A DNA stretch of 6,162 nucleotides from Bacillota bacterium (GCA_012727685.1 JAAYGO010000193.1:1-6162), one strand, 5' to 3'; shown: positions 1 through 6,084, counted from the first letter of the stretch. Numbers and translations are program-made. Notes: generated from the sequence alone by a model not told the origin.

Positions 1-890
1 AGCTGCGCCGCCCGGTGGAGCTGCGCAATCTCCTGTTGCAGGTGCATCTCCCAGATGGACTTGACATGGGGATCTTGTTCATCCTGGTAGAATGAGTAAT
101 AGAGATAGCACTCGTTAAATTTGTGCAACAGGTGCATCTCAAACCAGGTACAGGTCGGATCGATCAGGGACCCGTACTGCGTCACATGCACTTCCTCCAC
201 CATGGCAATTTCCTGGTAAAGCTGGCGTCCCAGGTCGCTGTAATAGGCCGGCCCCACATTCATATAGAAATTCATGGTTTGCTGCTCGGCTGCCGTGATG
301 GTCAAAACATTTAACCTGGTTTGAATCGCGGCGTTTTTAAAATTGATATAACCCCTGACCGTATCGCTGGGATGGCGGTGGTGCGCGATGGTCGGGCGGG
401 CCGGCATGATCTCCACGTATTCTTTCACCAGTTTTTGCGCGGGAACATTCTGATCCAGGTCCATCAAGTTCGCATAGCGATAGAGATGGTCGAAATCCTC
501 CAAAAGGGCGAAGTCCAGTGTTTCCTTCACATAAGTGTCCGGCTCATTCTGAGCCAGCCAGGCCGTCAGATCCACGGCCACGTGCTCGTAGCCGATCGTG
601 GTTTCAAGGGGGGTCTCGTTGATGGGCTTGAGCCAGTTGATCCGCTTCTGCTGCTGCTGATCGATGCGCCGGCCAAATGCCAGCTCGCGGCGCAAATCGT
701 TGTCCGTGCAGTGGCGGTGAAACTGGTGTGAGGCAATAATTGATTCCACCTTAATCCCGTTCATGAGAATTATCCGGACCTTGGTGTAAGGGTCCACCTC
801 CTGCTTGTCATAGGGCCTGGGGTAGAGCGATTCCCAATCGCTGATCGCTTCCTCTAGAGGCATTGGTTTTTGTTCAAACGGGTTAAACAT
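1..890 (-). CDS. Probable ferritin-like di-iron protein, 3' end outside window
   Basis: An uninterrupted minus-strand frame of 296 complete codons starts at 890 and is still open at the window edge, so the C-terminus is missing. It begins MFNPFEQKPMPLEEAISDWE. I chose the ATG at 890 because GGGAGGAG lies 7 bases upstream; in-frame ATGs at 911, 923 and 929 lack a comparable site. The protein is soluble-looking, helical and rich in Glu, His and Tyr, with no signal peptide or membrane segment. Acidic and histidine residues recur as expected of a four-helix di-iron bundle: E102 in YEHVAVDLTAWL, E131/D132 with H135 in LLEDFDHLYRYA, E202 in AAEQQTMNF, and E232-x-x-H235 in MVEEVHVTQYG. The rubrerythrin/ferritin-like assignment rests on this pattern alone, and no specific reaction can be named. 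A terminator separates it from the transporter operon, so it is probably its own transcription unit. Coding status is confident; function is moderate. Confidence 0.75.
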   Translation of the reverse strand, partial: MFNPFEQKPMPLEEAISDWESLYPRPYDKQEVDPYTKVRIILMNGIKVESIIASHQFHRHCTDNDLRRELAFGRRIDQQQQKRINWLKPINETPLETTIGYEHVAVDLTAWLAQNEPDTYVKETLDFALLEDFDHLYRYANLMDLDQNVPAQKLVKEYVEIMPARPTIAHHRHPSDTVRGYINFKNAAIQTRLNVLTITAAEQQTMNFYMNVGPAYYSDLGRQLYQEIAMVEEVHVTQYGSLIDPTCTWFEMHLLHKFNECYLYYSFYQDEQDPHVKSIWEMHLQQEIAQLHRAAQ

Positions 891-897
891 GAGGCTG

Positions 898-905
898 CTC
901 CTCCC
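898..905 (-). promoter_or_regulatory. Ribosome binding site deciding the start at 890
   Basis: GGGAGGAG on the minus strand, 7 bases before ATG 890. It selects this start over three in-frame ATGs further upstream (911, 923, 929), which have no purine-rich site in front of them. Confidence 0.7.
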
Positions 906-980
906 TTTCATGGTCGAATTCATTTTCATTGTGCCTAACGCTACCAGCAAATATGCTTGCAAAATTTTCTAGAACTCAGG

Positions 981-1017
981 AAAAATCAAGGGGCTGTCCT
1001 TTTGAGGCAGCCCCCTT
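981..1017 (-). terminator. Intrinsic terminator of the ABC transporter operon
   Basis: On the minus strand a GC-rich hairpin (GGGGCTG pairing with CAGCCCC, extended outward by an A-T and a G-T pair and inward by a CC/GG step around a short loop) is followed by GATTTTTC. It lies about 40 bases after the stop codon of the last permease gene and about 90 bases before the start of the ferritin-like gene. It should therefore end the operon transcript. The + strand side has no T-run, so it acts in one direction only. Confidence 0.85.
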
Positions 1018-1056
1018 ATAGTTTCAACAGATGCCAATTATAAAGAGGGTAAAAAC

Positions 1057-2058
1057 TTAAGAACCGGAAGTGATGATCTGATCGGGCTTGAGATCCGTTT
1101 TTTCCAATTCGTCTGGCAGAGCCCTGACCCGGTTCTTTCTCTTGTTGGCTATGATGGTCACGTAAAGGATGAGAAGCAGGAGTATGCCCTCGACGGACTG
1201 TGAATACTGGGTCTCCGATAAACCGATCAGCGCCAGGCCGTTGACAATGATCGTGATCGAAAAGGAACCGAGCAGGACTTTGTAGAGTTTGGTCGAGGTG
1301 CCGCCGGTAACGAGGACACCGCCGAGGAAAATGGCCATGGCGACCTTAATCTCGAAAAAGACACCCATCATCTGGCTGGTGCCGCCCACCGAAGTGAGCG
1401 AAAAGAGGGTGCCGAACCCGACCATGAGCCCCGAAAGGGCAAAGGCAATTATTTTCATGCGCGGCACGGGGATGCCAATGAATTCAGCCGTCGATTCATT
1501 CTCGCCGATGGCCTTGCTGTATTGGCCAATCTTGGTAAACTCGAACAGGTAGAACATGACAATAACGAGCAATACGAAAGCGGGATAGCGAATATACGGC
1601 TCGCGGAGGACGGTCATGGATTCGGGGATATACTGCGTCCCAATTATGGTCTGAATATAGTTGACGATACCGCGGATGCCAATGAGCATGGCGATGGTCA
1701 CCATGAAGGAGGGAACCTTAAACTTGCTGACGATAACGCCGTTTACGATCCCAACGATCAGGGCGACAAGCAGCGCCACGGGAACCAGGAGCACGCCGCC
1801 TGCCGCGTTTGCAGCCCACGTGGCCACGACACCCGAGAGGGCAAGATTAGCGCCCACGGAGAGATCGATGCTGCCCTGCGCCACGACGAAGAGAACACCG
1901 CATCCGACGACAATCGTGATCAGGGATTGCTCTAGGATGGTGCTCAGGTTGAAGGGCGACAGCATTTTTCCGCCACTGGCGATCTCAAAGAAGAGAAAAA
2001 TCACGATGAACACTGCAAAAGGAATGATATCCGCAAAGCTGATCCTGGTCTTGTTCAT
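1057..2058 (-). CDS. CUT2-type sugar ABC transporter permease (second permease)
   Basis: A 333-residue integral membrane protein of the BPD_transp_2 family (RbsC/LsrC/YjfF type), which forms half of the transmembrane channel. About eight to ten hydrophobic segments run from residue 11 to 303. Family landmarks are QGSIDLSVGA at 61-70 (family form GGIDLSVGS), the cytoplasmic coupling loop IGQYSKAIGENESTAEFIGI at 177-196, and the glycine motifs LGG (245-247) and TGGTS (251-255). A charged tail of about 30 residues (305-333) should be cytoplasmic. The start overlaps the stop of the ATPase gene by four bases (ATGA), with AGGAG just upstream inside the ATPase gene, which implies translational coupling. 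It is the last gene before the terminator. The length is normal for the family. The substrate is not predictable from this subunit. Confidence 0.92.
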   Translation of the reverse strand: MNKTRISFADIIPFAVFIVIFLFFEIASGGKMLSPFNLSTILEQSLITIVVGCGVLFVVAQGSIDLSVGANLALSGVVATWAANAAGGVLLVPVALLVALIVGIVNGVIVSKFKVPSFMVTIAMLIGIRGIVNYIQTIIGTQYIPESMTVLREPYIRYPAFVLLVIVMFYLFEFTKIGQYSKAIGENESTAEFIGIPVPRMKIIAFALSGLMVGFGTLFSLTSVGGTSQMMGVFFEIKVAMAIFLGGVLVTGGTSTKLYKVLLGSFSITIIVNGLALIGLSETQYSQSVEGILLLLILYVTIIANKRKNRVRALPDELEKTDLKPDQIITSGS

Positions 2059-3557
2059 ATCATCACTCCTATGACGGAATGCTCCGTAAAATCCTCATCC
2101 CGGCGGATAATGCCGGCAACCCGGCCGCCCTTCATCACGATCAACCGGTCGGCCATCCCGAGCACCTCCGGGAGTTCGTCGGAGATCAGGATGATGGCGA
2201 TGCCCTCCTTTTTCAACTCTTTCATCAGGGAATAGATATACGCTTTTACACCGACATCGACACCCCTTGTCGGGCAGTCGAGGATGAGAAGCTTCAGATC
2301 CTTGGCCAGCCAGCGCCCGAGATTTACTTTTTGCTTATTGCCGCCGGAAAGGGTATTTACCGTCTGATTGATATCGGTGCACTTGATGGAGAGCTTCTTC
2401 GTCATGTCGGAGGCCAGCCTTTTAGTCTTCCTTGGGGCAATATAGCCAAACTTGCCCTGCAGCTCGCTCAGCGAAGGCATGCTCAAATTATCCAGAATGC
2501 TCGCATTGATCATCAGCGCCTCATTATCCCTGTCCTTGGGGACATAGGCCATATTGTTTTTGAGGGCCATGGTCGAATTCTTGATATCAAGACCCTTGGC
2601 CACCAGGTGCACGGTGCCGCCCGATCTCCTGGTGAGGCCATAAATAGCCTTGCCCACCGCATGGATGCCGGAGTCGCTCAGGCCGCAAAGGCCGAGGATC
2701 TCACCTTCATGCACGTCAAAGGAAACGTCCTCGATCTCGTTTTCAACCAGCAAATTCTTAACGCTGAGCACGACCTTGTTTCGGTAGTCCGGCTTCATGT
2801 CAGCCCGGTAATACTCACCGCTAATCTCCCGCCCAACCATCATCCGCTTGATTTCATCGGGCGACGTTTTAGCCGAAAGCACCTCGCCGACGACGGCGCC
2901 GTCGCGCAGGACGGTGATCGAATCGGTAATCTGAATCAGTTCTTCGACATCATGGGTGATCACAATGACGGAGCGGCCCATGGCCTTGAGCCTTTTCAAG
3001 AGGTCATAGAGCCTGTTCCTGTTGTTCATGGACAGGGACTGGGTGATCTCGTCAAGGAGCAGGAGCTGCGGGTCAACGGACAGCGCCCGTGCCAGCTCGA
3101 TTATTTTCCGGGTCTCAATCATCATGCCGTCCGTCAGTTCATTAAGGGGGACTTTCGGCAAATCCCACTTGGCAAACTGTTCCGCCGCCGCCTTGTTCAA
3201 GGCCTTGAGATTGACGATCCCGTTTCTCGTAAACTGGCTTGTGCGGCCCAGGAAGACATTCACGCCGGCCGGCAGAGTGCCGACCACACCCAGTTCTTGC
3301 ATGACCATGGAAATCCCGCAATTATTGGCATCGATGGGGCTTTGGGGGTCATATTCCCTGCCGTTCAGCAGCATCCTGCCGCTATCCCTGGGGTAGAGCC
3401 CCGCGATCTGCGAGAGCAGCGTGGACTTGCCCGAGCCGTTTTCACCGATGAGCCCTTTAATCTCGCCCTTTTTCACGCTGAAGTCAATATTTTTATTGGC
3501 GTGTGTCGTGCCGAAATATTTGTTTAGTCCTTTAATTTCAAGAATGTTTTCGCTCAT
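2055..3557 (-). CDS. CUT2-type sugar ABC transporter ATP-binding protein, two fused nucleotide-binding domains
   Basis: A 500-residue cytoplasmic ATPase of the RbsA/MglA/LsrA type, with two ABC domains in one chain, powering solute import through the two permeases. Domain 1 (about 1-245) has an intact Walker A GENGSGKST (38-46), a Q-loop Gln (87), Walker B LLLLDE (165-170) and the switch His (202), but its signature is LTDGM (141-145) where relatives such as RbsA have LSxG. Domain 2 (about 260-500) has a good signature LSGGNKQK (403-410). Its P-loop position reads GLSDSGI (292-298) without the Lys-Ser/Thr pair, its Walker B is LLILDC (423-428) with Cys for the catalytic Glu, and Ser459-Asp460 occupies the switch-His region. 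Only one composite site, domain 1 Walker motifs plus domain 2 signature, should hydrolyse ATP. The degenerate domain 2 P-loop is normal for CUT2; the Cys is not seen in E. coli RbsA. The gene overlaps both neighbours by ATGA, and AGGGGG precedes the start. Confidence 0.95.
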   Translation of the reverse strand: MSENILEIKGLNKYFGTTHANKNIDFSVKKGEIKGLIGENGSGKSTLLSQIAGLYPRDSGRMLLNGREYDPQSPIDANNCGISMVMQELGVVGTLPAGVNVFLGRTSQFTRNGIVNLKALNKAAAEQFAKWDLPKVPLNELTDGMMIETRKIIELARALSVDPQLLLLDEITQSLSMNNRNRLYDLLKRLKAMGRSVIVITHDVEELIQITDSITVLRDGAVVGEVLSAKTSPDEIKRMMVGREISGEYYRADMKPDYRNKVVLSVKNLLVENEIEDVSFDVHEGEILGLCGLSDSGIHAVGKAIYGLTRRSGGTVHLVAKGLDIKNSTMALKNNMAYVPKDRDNEALMINASILDNLSMPSLSELQGKFGYIAPRKTKRLASDMTKKLSIKCTDINQTVNTLSGGNKQKVNLGRWLAKDLKLLILDCPTRGVDVGVKAYIYSLMKELKKEGIAIILISDELPEVLGMADRLIVMKGGRVAGIIRRDEDFTEHSVIGVMI

Positions 3558-4540
3558 TTTACGACCCCCTTGTAGCCTCGCTGGCCGATGATGCCGAATA
3601 AGATCAGGAAAGCGCCCAGGAAGGCCTCCTGCAGCGTGCCGGAAGGCACGCCCAGGATGGTCAGCAGATTGAAGACCGCGTAGATGAGCACCGCACAGAT
3701 CGGTACGGCAATAATAATATTGATCCTTTTTTGCAAGATTTGGGCCAGCAGAACGATCGCCAGCGGTTGAAAGACCACGTAAATACTGGTCAGGCCCGTC
3801 CTGACCGTGGTCCGGCCGGCGACGCTCTCCTGGACAATGGAGGCGATCCCGATAAAAATACCGCTGATCAGCCCCACCCAGAGCAGGGTTTTGACAATAT
3901 TGATCCCAAGGGCCTTGGCGACCTCCTTGTTGCCGCCGATGGCCCGGATGTTCAAGCCCACGGTCGTCCGGTTATAGATGATATAAGCGGCAACAAAACC
4001 GGCGGCGAGCAGGATGATGCTCCACGGTAGCCGGCCCAGGATCCTGAGGCTTTTATCTATTTCCGCGTAAATGAGATCCGCTGTGGATTTACCGACCTTC
4101 AGAAAGACTGCCACAGCCTCGTAAATCATCGCCAGGCTGATACCGGCGATCCACGATGGAATTTCGGTGAAAGCAAAAACATTGAAGTTCAAAAATGTAA
4201 GCAGCGTCCCGACGATTAAGCCGCCGAGCATGACTCCCGGATACCCGTACCAGTTCCCAAAGATACAGGTGGCAAAGGAGCCGAGCACGATAATGGCGCC
4301 GATGGACAAGTCGGTATAGCCGCAGGCAAACAGGAAGCAGATTCCCCAGGCGACAAATGTGGGCCAGACAATATGTGAAATGATGACCGTAACGTTTGTC
4401 CTTTCCAGGAAATCTCCGCCCGTAACAAAATTAAAGAAAACCGCAAAGGCGGCAATGATGGCGATGAGCATCAGAAAAAATATTAGCGGGTTCTGATTTA
4501 TTTTCTTGATCGAATCCTGCGTGGATTGTAATGGCTGCAT
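3554..4540 (-). CDS. CUT2-type sugar ABC transporter permease (first permease)
   Basis: A 328-residue polytopic membrane protein of the BPD_transp_2 family, partner of the permease encoded at 1057-2058. Hydrophobic segments lie at roughly 18-38, 52-73, 79-95, 102-122, 130-148, 172-189, 215-236, 257-297 (probably two spans) and 303-320. The coupling-loop motif IRAIGGNKEVAKALGIN (198-214) is well conserved, and GYTDLSIGA (74-82) matches the family GGIDLSVGS region. The C-terminal glycine motif found in the other permease (GG...GGTS) is absent: here the stretch reads FQPLAIVLLAQILQKR (257-272). That suggests the two permeases have specialised rather than being recent duplicates. The ribosome site is AGAGGTG, 8 bases before the ATG. 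The gene lies 174 bases after the binding-protein gene, across a strong hairpin, and its TGA overlaps the ATPase start by four bases. Confidence 0.92.
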   Translation of the reverse strand: MQPLQSTQDSIKKINQNPLIFFLMLIAIIAAFAVFFNFVTGGDFLERTNVTVIISHIVWPTFVAWGICFLFACGYTDLSIGAIIVLGSFATCIFGNWYGYPGVMLGGLIVGTLLTFLNFNVFAFTEIPSWIAGISLAMIYEAVAVFLKVGKSTADLIYAEIDKSLRILGRLPWSIILLAAGFVAAYIIYNRTTVGLNIRAIGGNKEVAKALGINIVKTLLWVGLISGIFIGIASIVQESVAGRTTVRTGLTSIYVVFQPLAIVLLAQILQKRINIIIAVPICAVLIYAVFNLLTILGVPSGTLQEAFLGAFLILFGIIGQRGYKGVVK

Positions 4541-4548
4541 TATGGCGA

Positions 4549-4555
4549 CACCTCT
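4549..4555 (-). promoter_or_regulatory. Ribosome binding site of the first permease gene
   Basis: AGAGGTG on the minus strand, 8 bases before ATG 4540. It supports this start and shows that the permease can be translated independently despite the 174-base gap after the binding-protein gene. Confidence 0.6.
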
Positions 4556-4643
4556 TTGTCAGCGGATTTTTGGTGACAGCCAGTGTAGTGAAAAGTGTCT
4601 GCGCAACTGCCTTGTTGTCCCGTGCATCCGGAACAGTTTTTTC

Positions 4644-4677
4644 GGCAACCACCCGCACGCGAGTGCGGGTGGTTGCC
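4644..4677 (-). repeat. Perfect 15-bp inverted repeat in the binding-protein/permease spacer
   Basis: Arms GGCAACCACCCGCAC (4644-4658) and its exact complement (4663-4677) enclose a 4-base loop. On the minus-strand transcript the stem can be extended after an internal loop by GAACA pairing with TGTTC. An A-run rather than a T-run follows on the minus strand, so it is not a standard intrinsic terminator. Its position between a binding-protein gene and the permease genes matches where REP-type or 3'-stabilising hairpins are known to raise binding-protein mRNA over permease mRNA (the malE-malF arrangement in E. coli). It may also be one copy of a dispersed palindromic element; this cannot be told from a single window. 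Confidence 0.85.
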
Positions 4678-4714
4678 AGATTGTTCATCTTTGCTCGTCC
4701 TGCACAGGTGGCGA

Positions 4715-5881
4715 TTACTTGCCGTGGGCCTTGATGATCGCTTCGAGCGTCAGCCCGCTGTTGATCAGGTCTACATAAGTTTGATAGCTGACATCCGGGT
4801 TAAACCTGTAGCAGAGATTCTTGAGCATCTCCTCGGTGAGAGGAAAGACACCATCGGTAGTAAAGATGGACATATAATCGTCAACGTTCGACTCGTCGAC
4901 CTTGAACGCCCGTGTTCGCAGGTGCGGCGCTTTGCCGTTTTCATCCAGGATCGGATGGCCATCCAGGTAGTTCTGAAGCAGCGTCGGTGCAATCAGCGAG
5001 GGCAGCATGATACCGTCGTTGCCCGCCCTGATGACCCCCTGCTTGATATATTCAGCCGAGGTCTTGTCGACGCAGGACATATAGACTTTAATGTTGCCAG
5101 ACAGTCCCAGCTTGTCAATGGCTGAAAGGGAGCCGGGGATATAGTCGCCGACCATGGCGTAGAGGCAGTCGGCATCCCGATGGGCCGAGAGCATATCCTC
5201 GGCTTTTGTCGGGCACTCGGAAGCGTCGGTGCAGCGGGCTTCATCCAGAACCGTTCCACCCCCCGCTGTAAACGCTTCCCTGAACCCTTGGGACCGCTGG
5301 TCCATGTTGTTGTCACCAATGTTCCCGCCGATAATCACAGCGGTTTTGCAACCGTCGGCCAGCGCCATCTGGGCAACTTCCTTGCCGTCGGCCACCATGT
5401 CGAGATCGATACATCCCACATAGTAGGGATTGTTTTCCCGGAGCTTCTCGCGGTCAGGCTCCTCGCCGATGAAGGTGTTCATGACAAAGGGAACTTTCGC
5501 GCTCTTGCAAATGTCGCCCATCTGTAAAAGGTTCGTCACGCCGGCCGCCTGCAGGGAGATGCCATCCACACCGGCAGAGCAGAAGTTTTGGACGTTGGCC
5601 GTCTCCTTGTCGGGCGTGAAATCGTCACTGGCCCGCATGGTGTCGTTGCCAAGGGCTTTCAGGGCGTATTCGCCGTAATCGCCAAAGGCATCCAGAATGG
5701 GAACGCCGGACCCCCAGGTGTTTACACCGATGAGATAGGAGTCTTTGGCTTCGCCGGAGCCGTCCGGCGCAGTTGAATCACCGGCCGGCGCCTTCTCGCC
5801 GGCGCAGCCGGCGGCGGCCAAGATCACAATCAAAAGCACTGCCAAAATCGGTACCAGTTTTTTTAAATTGCTTTTTAACAT
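4715..5881 (-). CDS. Sugar-type ABC transporter substrate-binding lipoprotein (periplasmic binding protein type 1, Peripla_BP_4-like)
   Basis: A 388-residue exported solute receptor that delivers ligand to the permease pair. The N-terminus is a lipoprotein signal peptide: Lys-rich start, hydrophobic core 9-22, lipobox AAGC with the lipidated Cys at 26, then a Gly/Ala/Ser/Pro/Asp-rich linker to about 47. The receptor fold starts at SYLIGVNTWG (48-57). Family features are AGVDGISL (103-110), VPFVMNT (130-136) and IGGN...DQRSQGFREAF (184-204), which corresponds to the conserved strand and RxxGFxEA helix of ribose-binding-protein relatives. It is longer than the E. coli ribose-binding protein because of the linker and an extended C-terminus (about 320-388). 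The start at 5881 has GGAGGAGGT five bases upstream. Besides Cys26 there are nine cysteines (101, 125, 157, 178, 217, 223, 240, 270, 357), many for an exported protein. The ligand is unknown; sugar is the family default, but autoinducer-2 or other small polar molecules are possible. Confidence 0.93.
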   Translation of the reverse strand: MLKSNLKKLVPILAVLLIVILAAAGCAGEKAPAGDSTAPDGSGEAKDSYLIGVNTWGSGVPILDAFGDYGEYALKALGNDTMRASDDFTPDKETANVQNFCSAGVDGISLQAAGVTNLLQMGDICKSAKVPFVMNTFIGEEPDREKLRENNPYYVGCIDLDMVADGKEVAQMALADGCKTAVIIGGNIGDNNMDQRSQGFREAFTAGGGTVLDEARCTDASECPTKAEDMLSAHRDADCLYAMVGDYIPGSLSAIDKLGLSGNIKVYMSCVDKTSAEYIKQGVIRAGNDGIMLPSLIAPTLLQNYLDGHPILDENGKAPHLRTRAFKVDESNVDDYMSIFTTDGVFPLTEEMLKNLCYRFNPDVSYQTYVDLINSGLTLEAIIKAHGK

Positions 5882-5885
5882 TTTT

Positions 5886-5894
5886 ACCTCCTCC
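5886..5894 (-). promoter_or_regulatory. Strong ribosome binding site of the binding-protein gene
   Basis: GGAGGAGGT on the minus strand with a 4-5 base A-rich spacer to ATG 5881. It is the strongest Shine-Dalgarno match in the window, in keeping with the excess of binding protein over permease needed in ABC importers. Confidence 0.8.
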
Positions 5895-5950
5895 CGAATA
5901 TCCGGACCTTCGTCCTTGAAATGCTAAGCAAGACAGCGAGACGCGATCCA

Positions 5951-5977
5951 CACCTTTAACCCACCTTTAACCCACCT
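5951..5977 (-). repeat. Tandem direct repeat, 11-base unit
   Basis: On the + strand CACCTTTAACC occurs twice in perfect tandem (5951-5961, 5962-5972), followed by the first five bases of a third copy (5973-5977). The minus strand reads GGTTAAAGGTG twice. The 11-base period is close to one helical turn, so identical half-sites would lie on the same face of the DNA, as for tandem operator sites. It sits about 70 bases upstream of the binding-protein start and directly downstream of the weaker promoter candidate at 5980-6008. Confidence 0.75.
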
Positions 5978-5979
5978 GC

Positions 5980-6008
5980 CTTATGCCTGCTTGTGATTTT
6001 TTTACCAA
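5980..6008 (-). promoter_or_regulatory. Weak proximal promoter candidate
   Basis: Minus strand TTGGTA (6008-6003), 17 bases, CATAAG (5985-5980). Each hexamer matches the sigma-A consensus at four of six positions. If used, it would start transcription inside the 11-base tandem repeat. It is much weaker than the distal promoter at 6112-6140 and may be chance. Confidence 0.25.
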
Positions 6009-6022
6009 CGCCTTTGGCATTG
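6006..6022 (-). repeat. Short inverted repeat in the leader (hairpin B)
   Basis: On the minus strand CAATGCC, loop AAA, GGCGTTG forms a 7-bp stem with one T-G wobble. It lies three bases from the larger inverted repeat at 6026-6052, so both could fold as adjacent hairpins in a transcript from the distal promoter. No T-run follows on the minus strand. Confidence 0.45.
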
Positions 6023-6025
6023 ATT

Positions 6026-6058
6026 ATGGGCTTTAATAAATATTCAGCCCATTTTTTT
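6026..6058 (+). terminator. Inverted repeat with T7 tract, terminator-like on the + strand
   Basis: ATGGGCT (6026-6032) pairs with AGCCCAT (6046-6052), and an inner AATA/TATT pair (6035-6038 with 6041-6044) closes a two-base loop. Seven T residues (6052-6058) follow on the + strand, which is the form of an intrinsic terminator for rightward transcription. No rightward gene is visible upstream of it, so it may instead end antisense transcription or act as a hairpin or operator palindrome in the leftward leader. Confidence 0.45.
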
Positions 6059-6069
6059 CCTGCCAGCCG

Positions 6070-6084
6070 AAAAAGCGCTTAAAT
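6070..6084 (-). promoter_or_regulatory. cre-like catabolite-control palindrome
   Basis: Minus strand ATTTAAGCGCTTTTT, with a perfect AAGCGCTT core. Compared with the Gram-positive cre consensus WTGNAANCGNWNNCW it differs at two positions (T for the conserved G and T for the conserved C). It would lie about 20-35 bases downstream of the start site predicted from the distal promoter, a position where CcpA can block elongation in Bacillus. The fit to a sugar-uptake operon is good, but the site is imperfect. Confidence 0.4.

Larger units (their letters stand above)
4541..4714. other. 174-base intercistronic spacer
   Basis: Non-coding gap between the stop of the binding-protein gene (TAA at 4717-4715) and the start of the first permease gene. 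It holds the 34-base inverted repeat at 4644-4677 and the permease ribosome site. I found no convincing promoter on the minus strand, so the permease genes are probably read through from the promoter upstream of the binding-protein gene. A short open frame across the spacer is treated as chance. Confidence 0.6.

Noticed and set aside
123..731. Two + strand open frames opposite the left-hand gene
   Set aside because: They lie antisense to a continuous 296-codon minus-strand frame with a good ribosome site and a ferritin-like residue pattern. Neither has a convincing ribosome site or recognisable features.
930..980. Promoter for the ferritin-like gene
   Set aside because: I looked for -35/-10 pairs between the terminator and the gene. 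The best pairing (TTGATT with AATTTT) overlaps the terminator T-run and has a poor -10, so I did not call it. A small imperfect GCAA/TTGC palindrome near 949-962 is too weak to interpret.
2079..3527. Long + strand open frame of 482 codons opposite the ATPase gene
   Set aside because: It is a shadow of the antisense frame. The minus-strand product has clear ABC motifs throughout, and the + strand translation resembles no family and is His/Asp-rich in the manner of reverse-strand artefacts.
4644..4677. Palindrome as an intrinsic terminator
   Set aside because: On the minus strand the stem is followed by GAAAAAAC and on the + strand by AGATTG, so neither direction has the required T-run right after the stem. 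It also sits inside the operon.
4431..4688. 85-codon minus-strand frame across the receptor/permease spacer
   Set aside because: It translates straight through the perfect palindrome, overlaps the permease gene out of frame and has only a weak, distant AGGA. The spacer is better explained as a regulatory hairpin region.
4595..5125. + strand open frame of 176 codons opposite the binding-protein gene
   Set aside because: It is antisense to a well-supported receptor gene and crosses its 3' end and the palindrome, with no ribosome site or known motif.
5951..5977. Tandem repeat as a CRISPR fragment
   Set aside because: The units are only 11 bases and directly abutting with no spacers, so this is a tandem repeat and not a CRISPR array.
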